DNA from: Stomorhina lunata
Lineage: Eukaryota; Arthropoda; Insecta; Diptera; Rhiniidae
Length of the DNA stretch: 64,000 nucleotides
Reading direction: 5' to 3'
Assembly: GCA_933228675.1 (NCBI GenBank)
Contig: OW121744.1
Coordinates: 26,086,142-26,150,141 of the forward strand
Of this stretch, positions 1 to 12,404 are shown one piece after another (position 1 is the first letter of the stretch; each line of letters begins with the position of its first letter). The notes under the pieces were generated by a model. The model did not search any database, had not been told where the DNA came from, and worked only from the letters and a program-made list of their open reading frames with translations. The position numbers and the translations under genes were made by a program.

Positions 1-1459
1 AGACAGACAGACAGACAGAGACAGACAGACAGAGACAGACAGACAGAGACAGACAGACGGAGACAGACAGACAGAGACAGACAGAGACAGACAGAGACAG
101 ACAGAGACAGACAGAGACAGACAGAGACAGACAGAGACAGACAGAGACAGACAGAAACAGACAGAGACAGAGACAGACAGAGACAGACAGAGACAGACAG
201 AGATAGACAGAGACAGACAGAGACAGACAGAGACAGACAGAGACAGACAGAGACAGACAGAGACAGACAGAGACAGACAGAGACAGACAGAGACAGACAG
301 AGACAGACAGAGACAGACAGAGACAGACAGAGACAGACAGAGACAGACAGAGACAGACAGAGACAGACAGAGACAGACAGAGACAGACAGAGACAGACAG
401 AGACAGACAGAGACAGACAGAGACAGACAGAGACAGACAGAGACAGACAGAGACAGACAGAGACAGACAGAGACAGACAGAGACAGACAGAGACAGACAG
501 AGACAGACAGAGACAGACAGAGACAGACAGAGACAGACAGAGACAGACAGAGACAGACAGAGATAGACAGAGACAGACAGAGACAGACAGAGACAGACAG
601 AGACAGACAGAGACAGACAGAGACAGACAGAGACAGACAGAGACAGACAGAGACAGACAGAGACAGACAGAGACAGACAGAGACAGACAGAGACAGACAG
701 AGACAGACAGAGACAGACAGAGACAGACAGAGACAGACAGAGACAGACAGAGACAGACAGAGACAGACAGAGACAGACAGAGACAGACAGAGACAGACAG
801 AGACAGACAGAGACAGACAGAGACAGACAGAGACAGACAGAGACAGACAGAGACAGACAGAGACAGACAGAGACAGACAGAGACAGACAGAGACAGACAG
901 AGACAGACAGAGACAGACAGAGACAGACAGAGACAGACAGAGACAGACAGAGACAGACAGAGATAGACAGAGATAGACAGAGACAGACAGAGACAGACAT
1001 AGATAGACAGAGACAGACAGATACAGACAGATACAGACAGAGACAGACAGAGACAGACAGAGATAGACAGAGACAGACAGAGACAGACAGAAACAGACAG
1101 AAACAGACAGAAACAGACAGAAACAGACAGAGACAGACAGACAGACAGACAGACAGAGACACAGACAGACAGACAGAGACACAGACAGACAAACAGACAA
1201 ACAGACTGACAGAAAGACACACAGACTGACAGAAAGACACACAGGCAGACAGACAGGCATACAGAAAGAAAGATAGACAGACAGACAAACAAACAGGCAA
1301 ACAGACAGACAGACAGACAAAAAAAAAGACAAACAAGAAGACAAACAGACAGAGAGACAGAGAGACAGACAGAAAACAAAAAGACAGACAAACAGACTGA
1401 CTGACAGACAGACAGACAGACAGAAAGACCGACAGACAGACAGAAAGACAGACAGACAT
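1..1459. repeat. GACAGA/AGACAGACAG microsatellite, about 1.46 kb
   Basis: Nearly pure 10-bp AGACAGACAG units run from about 60 to 1130. The ends are less regular (GACA, ACAGAGAC, and AAACAGAC variants toward 1460). It is the reverse complement of the short GTCT/GTCC tracts in the element at 37066, so it looks like the internal microsatellite of such an element after a large expansion. It starts at the window edge, so its true length is unknown. Confidence 0.95.
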
Positions 1460-1561
1460 CGCTCAATCGTCTTAGAATTGCATAAGGATTCAAAATATAC
1501 ACCTCCTGGTTTTTGAGCCAATATTAAGGAAATTACAAACGGAATGACAATCTCAGTATAA

Positions 1562-1576
1562 CCCCCCCCCCCCCCC
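1562..1576. repeat. 15-bp poly-C tract
   Basis: An uninterrupted C run sits exactly where the element homology ends. It is unusual in such AT-rich DNA and its length could be a sequencing or assembly artefact. Confidence 0.8.
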
Positions 1577-1578
1577 AT

Positions 1579-2444
1579 TCTTTTTTATGGTGGGTACAAA
1601 AATTCCCTTATTATTTGCAAAACTTAAATCAGAATGATAAAAATTGTATTATGAGGACTCTTTTCCAGTCATTTTCAGGGTAAGAAGTGGTTCCTGAATT
1701 TCGATCTAGTCGTTAAAACACGGAAACACCTTTATATTTCTTTGAATAGTCGGTTCAACTAAATCCGATTTTTATATTTAAACAAACTTCTTAAGAAAAA
1801 TCAAAACAATTCTTTATAAATAAGACAAACTCAAATAAGCGTGATCAATCGATCATTTTTTTATAAAAACTTAAACCATTCAATCAATGATGAATTTGTA
1901 ATTAATGTTTGCGGTTAAAACATTTTACTTCTACATTATTTTATTATTTATAAATCAAATAAAATCTTTACAGTTCAAGAAAAATGTTTATAATAGAACA
2001 ATTTCTATTTAAAGCTTTATCGAAGCCCTTTATTTGTAGTAAATATATTTAGTATTATCAATTTAAATAATACATATTATTTAATCTAAAACTATTAAGT
2101 TTACAATTACATCACTTGTAAAACGTGCTTGCGAGAATTGTATTGTAAAAGCTCTGACAATTACTTATTTTATATTATCTAGAACTTAAATAACTACCGA
2201 TAAGAACTACCTACTTAATACTAATTTTAACTGTCAGCTATTTTAATGGATCTATTTAAATCTTCTTATTAGTTAGAGAATAATATGAATCTGTATTGAA
2301 TATTTGAGTTGACATAACTTTGAATTTTGTATATTTCTGCTGTTTTATTTGTATATAGATATTCAAAAAACACAGTTAAGAGTTACTAAATCAAATACTA
2401 ATTAACCCTTTTAAGACCGCATTGTATTGTTTCTAGATAAACTC
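1579..2444. other. AT-rich spacer, no gene seen
   Basis: Non-repetitive AT-rich DNA. I see no open frame of note, no splice pattern and no RNA gene. Confidence 0.6.
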
Positions 2445-2905
2445 AAATATTCAAAAAGAAAAATTATTCGCATTTGATCCCAGTCCATTACATTTATTTA
2501 TTAATGTAATAGACAATTTATTGATTAAAGCCAAAAAAATGTTTGTGGACATATACCAATTCCTCGACGCGTTTCGTTAGTTAGTTAGGCCATCATCTTC
2601 AGGAGGAGTATCCCTACTTTTAGACAGATAGAAAACCTCGCATTATTACCTTTTTTACAAACGCAATCATTACGAATTATGTTTGTAAATCAAAGGTAAA
2701 AGCTCAGATTATCAACTGAACTAAAGTAAACACAAACATTTTTCAGTTTTATCTTTCTAAAAATCTAAGCTTTTACCTTTGATTTACAAACATAATTCGT
2801 GATGATTGTGTTTGTAAAATAGGTAATAATGTGAGGTTTTCAATCTGTCTAAAAGTAGGGATACTCCTCCTGGTGATGGTGGCCTAGCCATTTGCATATA
2901 CTGCC
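2445..2905. repeat. Ribozyme module, two diverged copies head to head
   Basis: The left half (2455-2700) matches the dispersed module best seen at 26581: GCATTTGATCCC, the palindromic TTACATTTATTTATTAATGTAA part, TTCCTCGACGCGTTTCG, the TCTTCAGGAGGA block and the AGACAGAT block. The right half (2765-2890) repeats the distal part in inverse orientation, so the pair can fold on itself around 2730. The right copy ends soon after CTCCTCCTGGTGATGG and lacks the rest of the ribozyme core. Confidence 0.75.
2561..2607 (-). ncRNA. Degenerate hammerhead ribozyme motif
   Basis: Read on the minus strand, stem I (TCCTC with GAGGA), the CTGAAGA core, GAAA and the ACGCGTC cleavage arm are all kept. The stem II arms are TGATGG and CTAAC, which pair poorly compared with the 5-bp stem in the 26.7 kb copy. 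It is probably inactive or weak. Confidence 0.55.
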
Positions 2906-3465
2906 AATTTAAACCATATAATTTTTAGCTCTTTCATTTTAAACAATCTCACAACAATTTTCTACTTGAAATATTCCAGCCCCCAACCAACGCTTTAGGG
3001 TTAAAAACTATAACAGGTGTCAGTTAATCTTCAAGTTAATGAATAGGTATTTATTTTATTTTCAACAAAATTTCTTATTTAATTTCTCACTTTTAAGTAA
3101 AAGTACTTTTACATAAGAATTTTTTTCATAAATCAAAAAATAAAACGATTAAATAATTTTGTAATTACATATTCATATAAAATATTAATTAATTAATCAC
3201 TTTTGTAATTTTAAATTATACATTCTCAAGATTTTAAAAATATTTCGAATACTTTAGGAACGAGTATGTAGCAACTAAATATGAATTTTTCTAAATTTCT
3301 TCTTTCTTATCTTTTAAGGAAATTTTTACAGATGAATATAATAACATGTTAATAATATGTGAAATTAAAATATTGTCTTGCAAACAAATAAGGAAGTATT
3401 TCAGTCGTTATAATTGGTCCAAATAATATCTCACACCACTTATATAATTGTACATCTAATTATAA
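2906..3465. other. AT-rich spacer, no gene seen
   Basis: Low-complexity AT-rich DNA leading into the first satellite. I find nothing recognisable. Confidence 0.6.
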
Positions 3466-6400
3466 GTGTTAAACTTTTTCTTTAGAAATTTTTTTATCAT
3501 AAATTTTTCTATAGAAAATTTTTTTATCAAAAATTTTTCTATAGAAAATTTTTTCATTAAAAATTTTTCTATAGAAAAAAACTCTTCATTAAAATTAAGA
3601 AAATTTTTCAATAGAAATATGTTTGTATAAAAAAAATGTCCAAGAAAAATTTTTGATAAAACAATTATATATAGAAACATTTTTTCATCAAAAAAATTTT
3701 AATATAAAAAAATTTTTCTATAAAAAATTTTTTTGTTAAAAATTTTTCTATAGAAAATTTTTTTGTTAAAAATTTTTCTATAGAAAATTTTTTGTTAAAA
3801 ATTTTTCATTGAAAATTTTTTTATTAAAAATTTTTCTATAGAAATTTTTTTATAAAAATTTGTTCAATACAAAATTTTTTTTATCAAAAACTTTTCTTAG
3901 ACAACTTTTTTTTAACAAAAATTCGCCTATAGAAAATTTTTCTATGAAAAATTTTTCCGTTTTTTATACTTTTAACTAAAATTGGTATTTTTGTATAGAA
4001 ATTTTTTTTATGAAAATTTTTTCTGTAGACAATTATTTTATCAACAATTTTTCTTTAGACAATTTTTTTTATCAAAATTTTTCTATAGAAAATTTTTTTT
4101 TATTAAAAGTTTTTTATAGAAAATTTTTGATCAAAAATTTTTCTATAGAAAATATTTTATCAAAAATATTTCTATAGAAAATTGTTTATCAAAAATTTTT
4201 CAATGTAAATTTCTTTTATAGAAAATTTTTTATTTGGGATTCAATTTAATTATTCAACTCAAGCCTGATTAAACCTAATTTTTAAAAATTTGTTATCAAA
4301 AGTTTTTCTATAGAAAATTTTTTTATAGAAAATTTTTTTATAACACATTTTTATAGAAAATTTTTTTATAGAACATTTTTTATAAAAAAATTTTCTATAG
4401 AACATTTTTTATCAAAAATTTTTTTATAAAAAAATTTTTTATCAAAAATTTTTCTATAGACATTTTTTTATCAAAAATTTTTTTATAGAATTTTTTTCTT
4501 ATCCAAAATTTTTTGTAGAAAATTTTTTTGTCAAAAATTTTTCTTTAGAAAATTTTTTTATAAAAAATTTTTCTATGAAAATTTTTTCATAGAAAATCTT
4601 TTTACCAAAAATTCTTCTATATAAAAAATTTTTTGATCAAAAGTTTTTCTATATAATACATTTTTTTATTAAAAATTTTTCTATATAAAAAATTTTATTG
4701 TGAAAAATATTTTATCAAAACTTTTTTGATCAAAAGTTTTTCTAAAAAAATTTTTTTTCAAAAATTTTTCTATTATCCAAAATTTTTCTATAACAAACTT
4801 TTTGCCAAATATTTTTCTTTAGAAAATTTTTTATAAAAAAATTTTCTATAGAAAAATTCTGGATCAAATAACTTGCTATCAAAAAATTTTTGATAAAAAA
4901 ATTTTCTATAGAAAAATTATCTATAGAAATTTTTTTTTCTACAAAAATTTTTTACCAATTTTTCTATAGAAAATTTTTTTATCAAAAACTTTTCTTAAAA
5001 CAATTTTTTTATAAAAAATTGTTTTAAGAAAAGTTTTTCATAGAAATTTTTTTTTATAGATAAAATTTTTTTTATTGAAAATTTTTTATATAGATAAAAT
5101 TATTTTTACCAATAATTTTTCTGTATGAAAAAATTGTTGATCATAAATTTTTTTATATAATCATTTTTTTACCAAAAATTTTTCTATATAAAAATTTTTT
5201 GATCAAAAGTTCTTCTATATAATACATTTTTTTATTAAAAATGTTTCTATATAAAAAATTTTATTGTGAAAAATATTTTATCAAAATTTTTTATATAGAA
5301 AATTTTTTGATCAAAAGTTTTTCTAAAAAAATTTTTTTCAAAAATTTTTCTATTATCCAAAATTTTTCTATAGCAAATTTTTTGCCAAATATTTTTCTAT
5401 AGAAAAATTTTTATAAAAAAATTTTCTATAGAAAAATTTTGGATAAAATAATTTGCTATCAAAAAATTTTTGATAAAAAAATTTTCTATAGAAATTTTTT
5501 TTTCTAAAAAAATTGTTTACCAAAAATTTTTCTATAGAAAATTTTTTTATCAAAAACTTTTTCTTAGAAAAATTTTTTACCCAAAATTTCTTTGTCAAAA
5601 ATTTTTCTTAGAAAATTTTTTTATAAAAATTTTTTTTAAGAAAAGTTTTTCATAGAAAATTTTTTTATATAGATAAAATTTTTTTTTACCAAAATTTTTC
5701 TTTATGAAAAATTTATTGATCAAAAATTTTTTTATATAATCATTTTTTTAGCAAAATTGTTTCTATATAAAAAATTTTTTGATCAAAAGTTTTTCTATAA
5801 AAAAAAAAAAAATTTATTGAAAACTTTTCTACATAAAAAATTTTATTGTTAAAAATATTTTATGAAAATTTTTTTACATAGAAAATTTTTTGATCAAAAA
5901 TTTTTCTAAAGAAATTTGTTTTTTCAAAAATTTTTCTATTATCCAAAATTATTCTATAGAAAATTTTTTGCCAAATCTTTTTATTTAGAAAATTTTTTAC
6001 CAAATATTTTCCTTAGAAAATTTTTTATAAAAAAGTTTCTAAAGAAAAATTTTTGACAAAAAAATTTCTATCGAAAAATAATTTTCTAGAAAATAATTTT
6101 CTAAAAAAAAATTTCTATTTAACATTTTTCTATAGAACATTTTTTTATCAAAAATTTTTCTACAAAAAATTTTTTATCAAAAAATATTTCTACAAAAAAT
6201 TTTTTATCAAAAATTTTTCTATAGAAAATTTTTTTATAAAAACTTTTTTTTAGAAAATTTTTTTACTCAAAATTTTTTTTTATAGAAAATTTTTTTGTCA
6301 AACAATTTTTCTTTAGAAAATTTTTTATAAAAAAGTTTCTAAAGAAAAATTTTTGATATAAAAATTTCTATAGAAAAATTTTGAATTAAATAATTTTCTA

Positions 6401-7410
6401 TAAAAAAATTTTCAATAAAAAAAATTTTCTATTAAAAATTTTTCTATAGAACATTTTTTTATCAAAATTTTTTCTACAAAAATGTTTTTATCAAAAATTT
6501 TTCTATATAACGATTTTTTTTGACAAAAATTTTGCTGTTGAAAATTATTTTATTAAAAACTTTTCTATATACATTTTTTTTATTAAAAATTTTTATATAG
6601 AAAATTTTTTATAGAAAGTTTTTTATAAAAAAGTTTTTATCAAAAATGTTTCTTTAAAAAAATGTTTATCAAAAATTTTTCAATACAAAACTTTTCTTAA
6701 CAAAAACTTTATTTTTTAAAAATTTTTTATCGAAAATTTTTCTAGATAAAATTTTTTTATTAAAAAATTTTATGGAAAATTTTTTTATCAAAAATTTTTC
6801 TATAGAAAGTATTTGATTTTTTTATCAAACATTTTTCTATAGACATTTTTTTATCACAACTTTTCCTATAGAATTTTTTTTATCAAAAATGTTTCTATAA
6901 AAAAAGAAAATTTTTAAGGAAAGTTTTTAGTCAAAAATTTTTAGAAAGTTTTTTATAAAAAAGTTTTTATCAAAAATGTTTCTTTAAAAAAATGTTTATC
7001 AAAAATTTTTCAATACAAAACTTTTCTTAACAAAAACTTTATTTTTTAAAAATTTTTTATCGAAAATTTTTCTAGATAAAATTTTTTTATTAAAAAATTT
7101 TATGGAAAATTTTTTTATCAAAAATTTTTCTATAGAAAGTATTTGATTTTTTTATCAAACATTTTTCTATAGACATTTTTTTATCACAACTTTTCCTATA
7201 GAATTTTTTTTATCAAAAATGTTTCTATAAAAAAAGAAAATTTTTAAGGAAAGTTTTTAGTCAAAAATTTTTATATATAAAAAATTTTTGTATCAAACAT
7301 TTTTCTATAAAAAATTTTTAAAAGAAACTTTTTTCATTCAAAATTCTATAGAAAAATATTTTAATCGAAAGTTTTTCTATTGAAAATATTTTTATCGAAA
7401 ATTTTGATAT
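3466..7410. repeat. Satellite A (TTATCAAAAATTTTTCTATAGAAAA type)
   Basis: Divergent monomers of about 28-31 bp alternate the halves TTTTTCTATAGAAAATTTTT and TTATCAAAAA. Larger internal duplications are visible: a block near 4620-4960 recurs near 5190-5500, and a 330-bp block starting at 6616 repeats almost exactly from 6946. A short non-satellite piece lies at 4215-4285. Open frames here (for example 5368-5598 and 6053-6253) are runs of K/F/I/L made by the repeat. Confidence 0.9.
6616..7275. repeat. 330-bp tandem duplication inside satellite A
   Basis: The string AAGTTTTTATCAAAAATGTT starts at 6631 and again at 6961. The following roughly 300 bp match base for base as far as I compared them, so this duplication is much younger than the monomers around it. 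Confidence 0.85.
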
Positions 7411-8520
7411 TGCATTTTTTGTTTTGGTCTTTCCTTTAAGCGGCACCAACCGACTTTATTAACATCCAAATGATTTTAAAACTTATTTTCACGAGTTTTG
7501 ATAATGATCGTAATATTTACGAATATTACAAAAAGTCTTCGGCTTCTGGTGGTATGGACTGCCTGTCTCTGTCTATGATAGTGTAGGTTATAAAAACACA
7601 TTGACCCATAGGACTAGCTACCAATATAAAAATGCAATTATGACTATAGAGGTTAATAACTTTAAAGTGTCATCATTCAAAAAAAAAAAGAAATTATTAA
7701 ACATATATTAAAATAAAAAAAGTTTATAGTCCATGTACTAATAAAAGAAAAACAGCTTTTAATTTTATTTTAATTTGAATTAATGGAAAGTTAACGGAAT
7801 TTTAAAAATTTCACTGAATAGAACTTAATTGATTCAACAATAAAAACATATTAATGAACATTTAATAACAATTAATTAACAAAATTATAATGAATTACAA
7901 TAATATTTTCAAAATTGCCAGCTGTATATTTCAGGAACTTGAACTTGTTAAGGGTGTTTTGTTATATTAAGCATCAATGACCCTAAGTACACTGAAAAAA
8001 AATCTAAGATCAATCAGCTAAATGATCAACCTATCGATCATTTAGTTCTTGTGTGAAGCAAATGGTGGCCTGTTCAATACAACTGTCTCAATTGTCAATT
8101 ATAATTGAAAAAAAATAATAAAATTTATTTAAATAAATAAAATTATTGAACATTTCAAAAATTCCATAAGTTTTAAATCAAAAAATCTTAATTACTTTCC
8201 TACATAAAACTGATAAGCTTTTAACTTGAAATGAAGAATTTGTTATGACATTATCGTTCCGATCGAAGAATAACCAGTTACCATTGACATATATAAATAA
8301 TCGTTTTTTAAACGAAATTCTAACCTGCCTTAATTCAAAACTTTAACTTTTTTTAAATCGAAAAATTCTTCAAAATAAAATCATGTCAATATTTTATATA
8401 GTCAAGGTCAGTTTTTAGTAAGAACATTTTGATTTACTTTATTCGGTAATGTCGAATCTTGAATATCCTTCCGAACTAACTCAAAAAAATTTGTTTGACA
8501 TCGCAAATTATTTTTGGAAA
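7411..8520. other. AT-rich spacer, no gene seen
   Basis: Unique-looking DNA between two satellite families. It contains a short palindrome CTAAATGATC...GATCATTTAG at about 8018-8045. No coding exon is recognised. Confidence 0.6.
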
Positions 8521-11275
8521 TAACTTTTGAAATCGTAAATTTTTCTATAGAAAAATTTTGATATCAAAAAATTTTTCATAGAAAAATTTGATATCAAAAA
8601 ATTTTCCATAGAAAATTTTGATATCAAAAAATATTCTATAGAAAAATATTGATAACAAAAAATTTTCTATATAAAAATTTTGATATCGTTAATTTTTCTA
8701 TAGAAAAAGTTTGTAATCGAAAATTTTTCTATAGAGAAATTTTGATATCGAAAATTTTTCCATAGAAAAAAGTTTATATCGTAAACTTTTTGATCTTTGA
8801 TATCGCAAATTTTCTGCAGAAAAATTTGATCTCGTAAATTTTTCTATATAAAAATTTTGAAATCGTAAATTTTTCGAAGGAAAAATTTTGATATCGTAAA
8901 TTTTTCGCTGGAAAAATTTTAATATCGTAAATTTTTCTACACAAAAATATTGAAATCGTAAATTTTTCGACGAAAAAATTTTGATATCGTAAATTTTTCG
9001 ATTTAAAAATTTTGATATCGTAAATTTTTCTATAGAAAAATTTTGATATCGTAAATTTTTCTATAGAAAAATTTTAATATCGTAAATTTTTCTATAGAAA
9101 AATTTTAATATCGTATATTTTTCTAAAGAAAAATTTTAATGTCGTGAATTTTTCTACAGAAAACATTTGATATCGCAAATTTTTCTATAGAAAACTTTGA
9201 ATATCGTAAATTTTTCTATAGAAAAATTTTTCTATAAAAAATTTTATATCGTAAATTTTTTTTATAGAAAATCTTTGATATCGTAAACTTTTCTATAAAA
9301 AATTTGATTTCTTAAATTTTTCTATAGAAACATTTTGTAATCGAAAATTTTTCTATAAACAAATGTTGATATTAAAAATTGTTCTATAGAAAAATTTTTG
9401 TATCGTAAATTTTTCTATATAAAAATTTTGACATCATAAATTTTTCTATACAAAAGTTTTGATATCGTAAATTTTTCTATAGAAAAATTTTTATATCGTA
9501 AATTTTTCTATAGAAAAATTTTTATATCGTAAATTTTTTTATAGAAAAATTTTTATATCGTAAATTTGTCTATAGAAAACTTTTAATATCGTAAATTTTT
9601 CTATAGAAAACTTTTAATATCGTAAATTTTTTTATAGAAAACTTTTAAAATCGTAAATTTTTCTATAGAAAAATTTTGTAATCGAAAATGTTTCTATAGA
9701 AAATTTTTTATACGAAAATTTTTTTATATCGAAATTTTTGAAAATCTTTTTACAAACAATCTTTGATATCGTAAATTTTTCTACAGAAAAATTTGACCTC
9801 GTAAATTTTTCTAAAATTTTGAAATTGAAAAATTTTGATATCGTAAATTTTTCTAAAGAATAATTTTGATATCGAATATTTTTCTAGAGAAAACTTTTAA
9901 AACGTAAATTTTTCTATAGAAAAATTTTGATATCGAACATTTTTCTATAGAAAAATTTTGATATCGAAATTTTTCTATGAAAAAATTTTGATATCGAAAA
10001 TTTTTCTATGAAAAAATTTTGATATCGTAAATTTTTCTATGAAAAAATTTTAATATCGAAAATTTTTTTATAGGAAAATTTTTATCTCGTAAATTTTTCT
10101 ACAGAAAATCGTTGATATCGAAAATTTGTCTACAAAAAAATTTGATCTCGTAAATTTTTCTATAGAAAAAATTGATATCGTAAATTTTTCTATAGAAAAA
10201 TTTTGATATCGTAAATTTTTCTATAGAAAAATTTTGATATCGTAAATTTTTCTATAGAAAAATTTTGATATCGTAAATTTTTCTATAGAAAAAATTGATA
10301 TCGTATTTGATAAATTTTTTATAGAAAAATTTTTGAATTCGTAAATTTTTTCTATAGAAATTTTTCTGAACCAAATTTTTTAATAGATTTTTCCATAAAA
10401 AAATGTTAATGTCGTAAATTTTTCTATAAAAAATTTTAATATCTTCAAATTTTCTATAGAAAAATATTGATATCGTAAAATTTTCTACACAAAAATTTTG
10501 ATGTTTTGAAATTTAATATTTTAAAATTTTTCTGTAGAAAATTTTGACATCAAAAAATTTTCTATAAGAAAAAATTTGATATCAAAAAATTTTCTATAGA
10601 AAAATTTTGATAACAAAATATTTTCTATAGAAAAATTTTAATGTCAAAATGTTTTCTATAAAAAAATTTTGATATCTAAAAATTTTCTATGGAAAACTTC
10701 CGATAAAAATAAAATTGATAAAAAATATTTCTATACAAAAATTTTTATCAAAAAAATAGTCTATAGAAAATTTTGATATCAAAAAAATTTTATGTAAAAA
10801 AATGTTGATATCAAAGAATTTTCTATACAAAAATTTTTATATCAAAAATTTTTCAATAGAAAAATTTTGATATCAAAAAATTTTTCAATTGAAAATTTTT
10901 ATAAAAAAAAATTTTCTATAGGATCATTTTGATATCAAAAAATTTTTCTATAGAAAAATTTTGATATCAAAAAATAAAATTTTGATAATAAAAAAATTTT
11001 TTATAGAAAAATTTTGATAAAAAATAAATAGTCTATAGAAAATATTGATATTAAAAAATTTTCTATCGAAAAATTTTGATATCAACAAATTTTGTATACA
11101 AAATTTTGTATTAAAAATTTAGATATCACATAATTTTTTTTAGAAAAATTTTAATATCAAAAAATTTTCTATGGAAAAATGTAGATATCAAAAAATTTTC
11201 TATAGAAAAATTTTGATATCAAAAAATTTACTAAAGAAAAATTTTGATATCAAAAAATTTTCTATTAAAAACAAA
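8521..11275. repeat. Satellite B (GATATCG type, about 31 bp)
   Basis: Monomers of about 31 bp combine GATATCGTAAATTTTTC and TATAGAAAAATTTT. The left two thirds carry GATATCGTAAA; from about 10520 the variant GATATCAAAAA takes over. GATATC, an EcoRV site, recurs at most units and would give a ladder on digestion. Confidence 0.92.
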
Positions 11276-12404
11276 TACCGATAAATTTTTTCATATAATT
11301 CTTAAATATTAGGGGTATTTACAATTCGTCTCATCACCTTTCAAAAAAATGTATTTTTATTATCCTATCTCTTAAATATTAAACAATCTCTTTATCAATA
11401 TTTTTACTTAAGACTAAATTATATAAGATAAAAAATGGAATTTTTATTTGTCACTTCATTCTTAGGCTTCACTAAATACGCGCGTCAGTCAAAGTCAAAT
11501 TCTTGATCGTAAGAATGACAAATTAATGCTTCTGCGTATCTTCTGTCTTATAAATCAAGTGGATTTTTAAGAACAGGGACAAAAAAGACAACAATTTGGC
11601 TTGAAAATTATTGAAAACATCACTTGAGCCCTAAGTGCTCCCGATACATAGTAAAATGTTCAAGTGATAAGAAAAACAAAACATTTTAAATGTCTTTATA
11701 ATTTGATAAACTTACGAGTATTTGTATTGAAAAATTAAAAAAAAAGTGCAAGTCATCAAAATTATTCATTTGGGGTCCAATTATGTCCCAAATAAAATGT
11801 CAAAGTTCAGATCTTAATTTTAATAAAAATAATTTTTTTCAGTTAACACCTTTGAACTGGTTTGTGTCCAAGCTAAAAACAGTAGATAATAAAATTGGAT
11901 GAATTTTTGAGAAAACCATTAATATGGAAATTTTGGCAAATTTTAAACAATCGGAGTTTTATAAGAATTTAACAAATATGCCTATATATCGACAACAATG
12001 GCCCTGAAAAGGGTTATAAAATTGTTTAATATTCACTCATATGAAGTTTTTTATCTAAAACGAAAAGTAGGTACTTACTTTTATAAATATTTGTTAAAGT
12101 TTTCCAAAATTGTTTGTTTATCGTTTTATTTTTTGTATTTAATTTAAAGAATGATAATTTATTGCTAAAATGATTAGATTTTTTTACAAATTCAAGTTTG
12201 CAAAAAATAAGTGATTGATTAAGAAATCTAGGCTATCACTATCAGTTTAAGTGCCTTAATATATCTTTAATTAAATGAGTACATTTAATGGGAATTATAT
12301 ACGATAAAAAAAAAACAAAAAACATAAATTTCGTAATTGATATTGAATGTTAAATACAAATCTTCAGAACATAAATACGAATTAATGGATTTCTAATTTT
12401 TAAA
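11276..12404. other. AT-rich spacer, no gene seen
   Basis: Non-satellite AT-rich DNA with no exon, RNA gene or transposon signature that I can support. Confidence 0.6.

Larger units (their letters stand above)
1..1578 (-). mobile_element. DINE-1/Helentron-like element end with expanded microsatellite core
   Basis: After the GACAGA array come a block like ACATCGCTCAATCG (1457-1470) and a block like ATTACAAACGGAATGACAA (1532-1550). These are the reverse complement of the head of the better preserved element at 37066, which has the same order: ACCC start, GTTTGTGATTCCGTTTGTAA, an AATCGATTAAGCGATGTCC block, then a GTCT repeat. This is therefore a second copy on the minus strand, with its terminus near 1560 and its other end outside the window. 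Calling it DINE-1-like rests on this layout and on my knowledge of that family. Confidence 0.6.
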
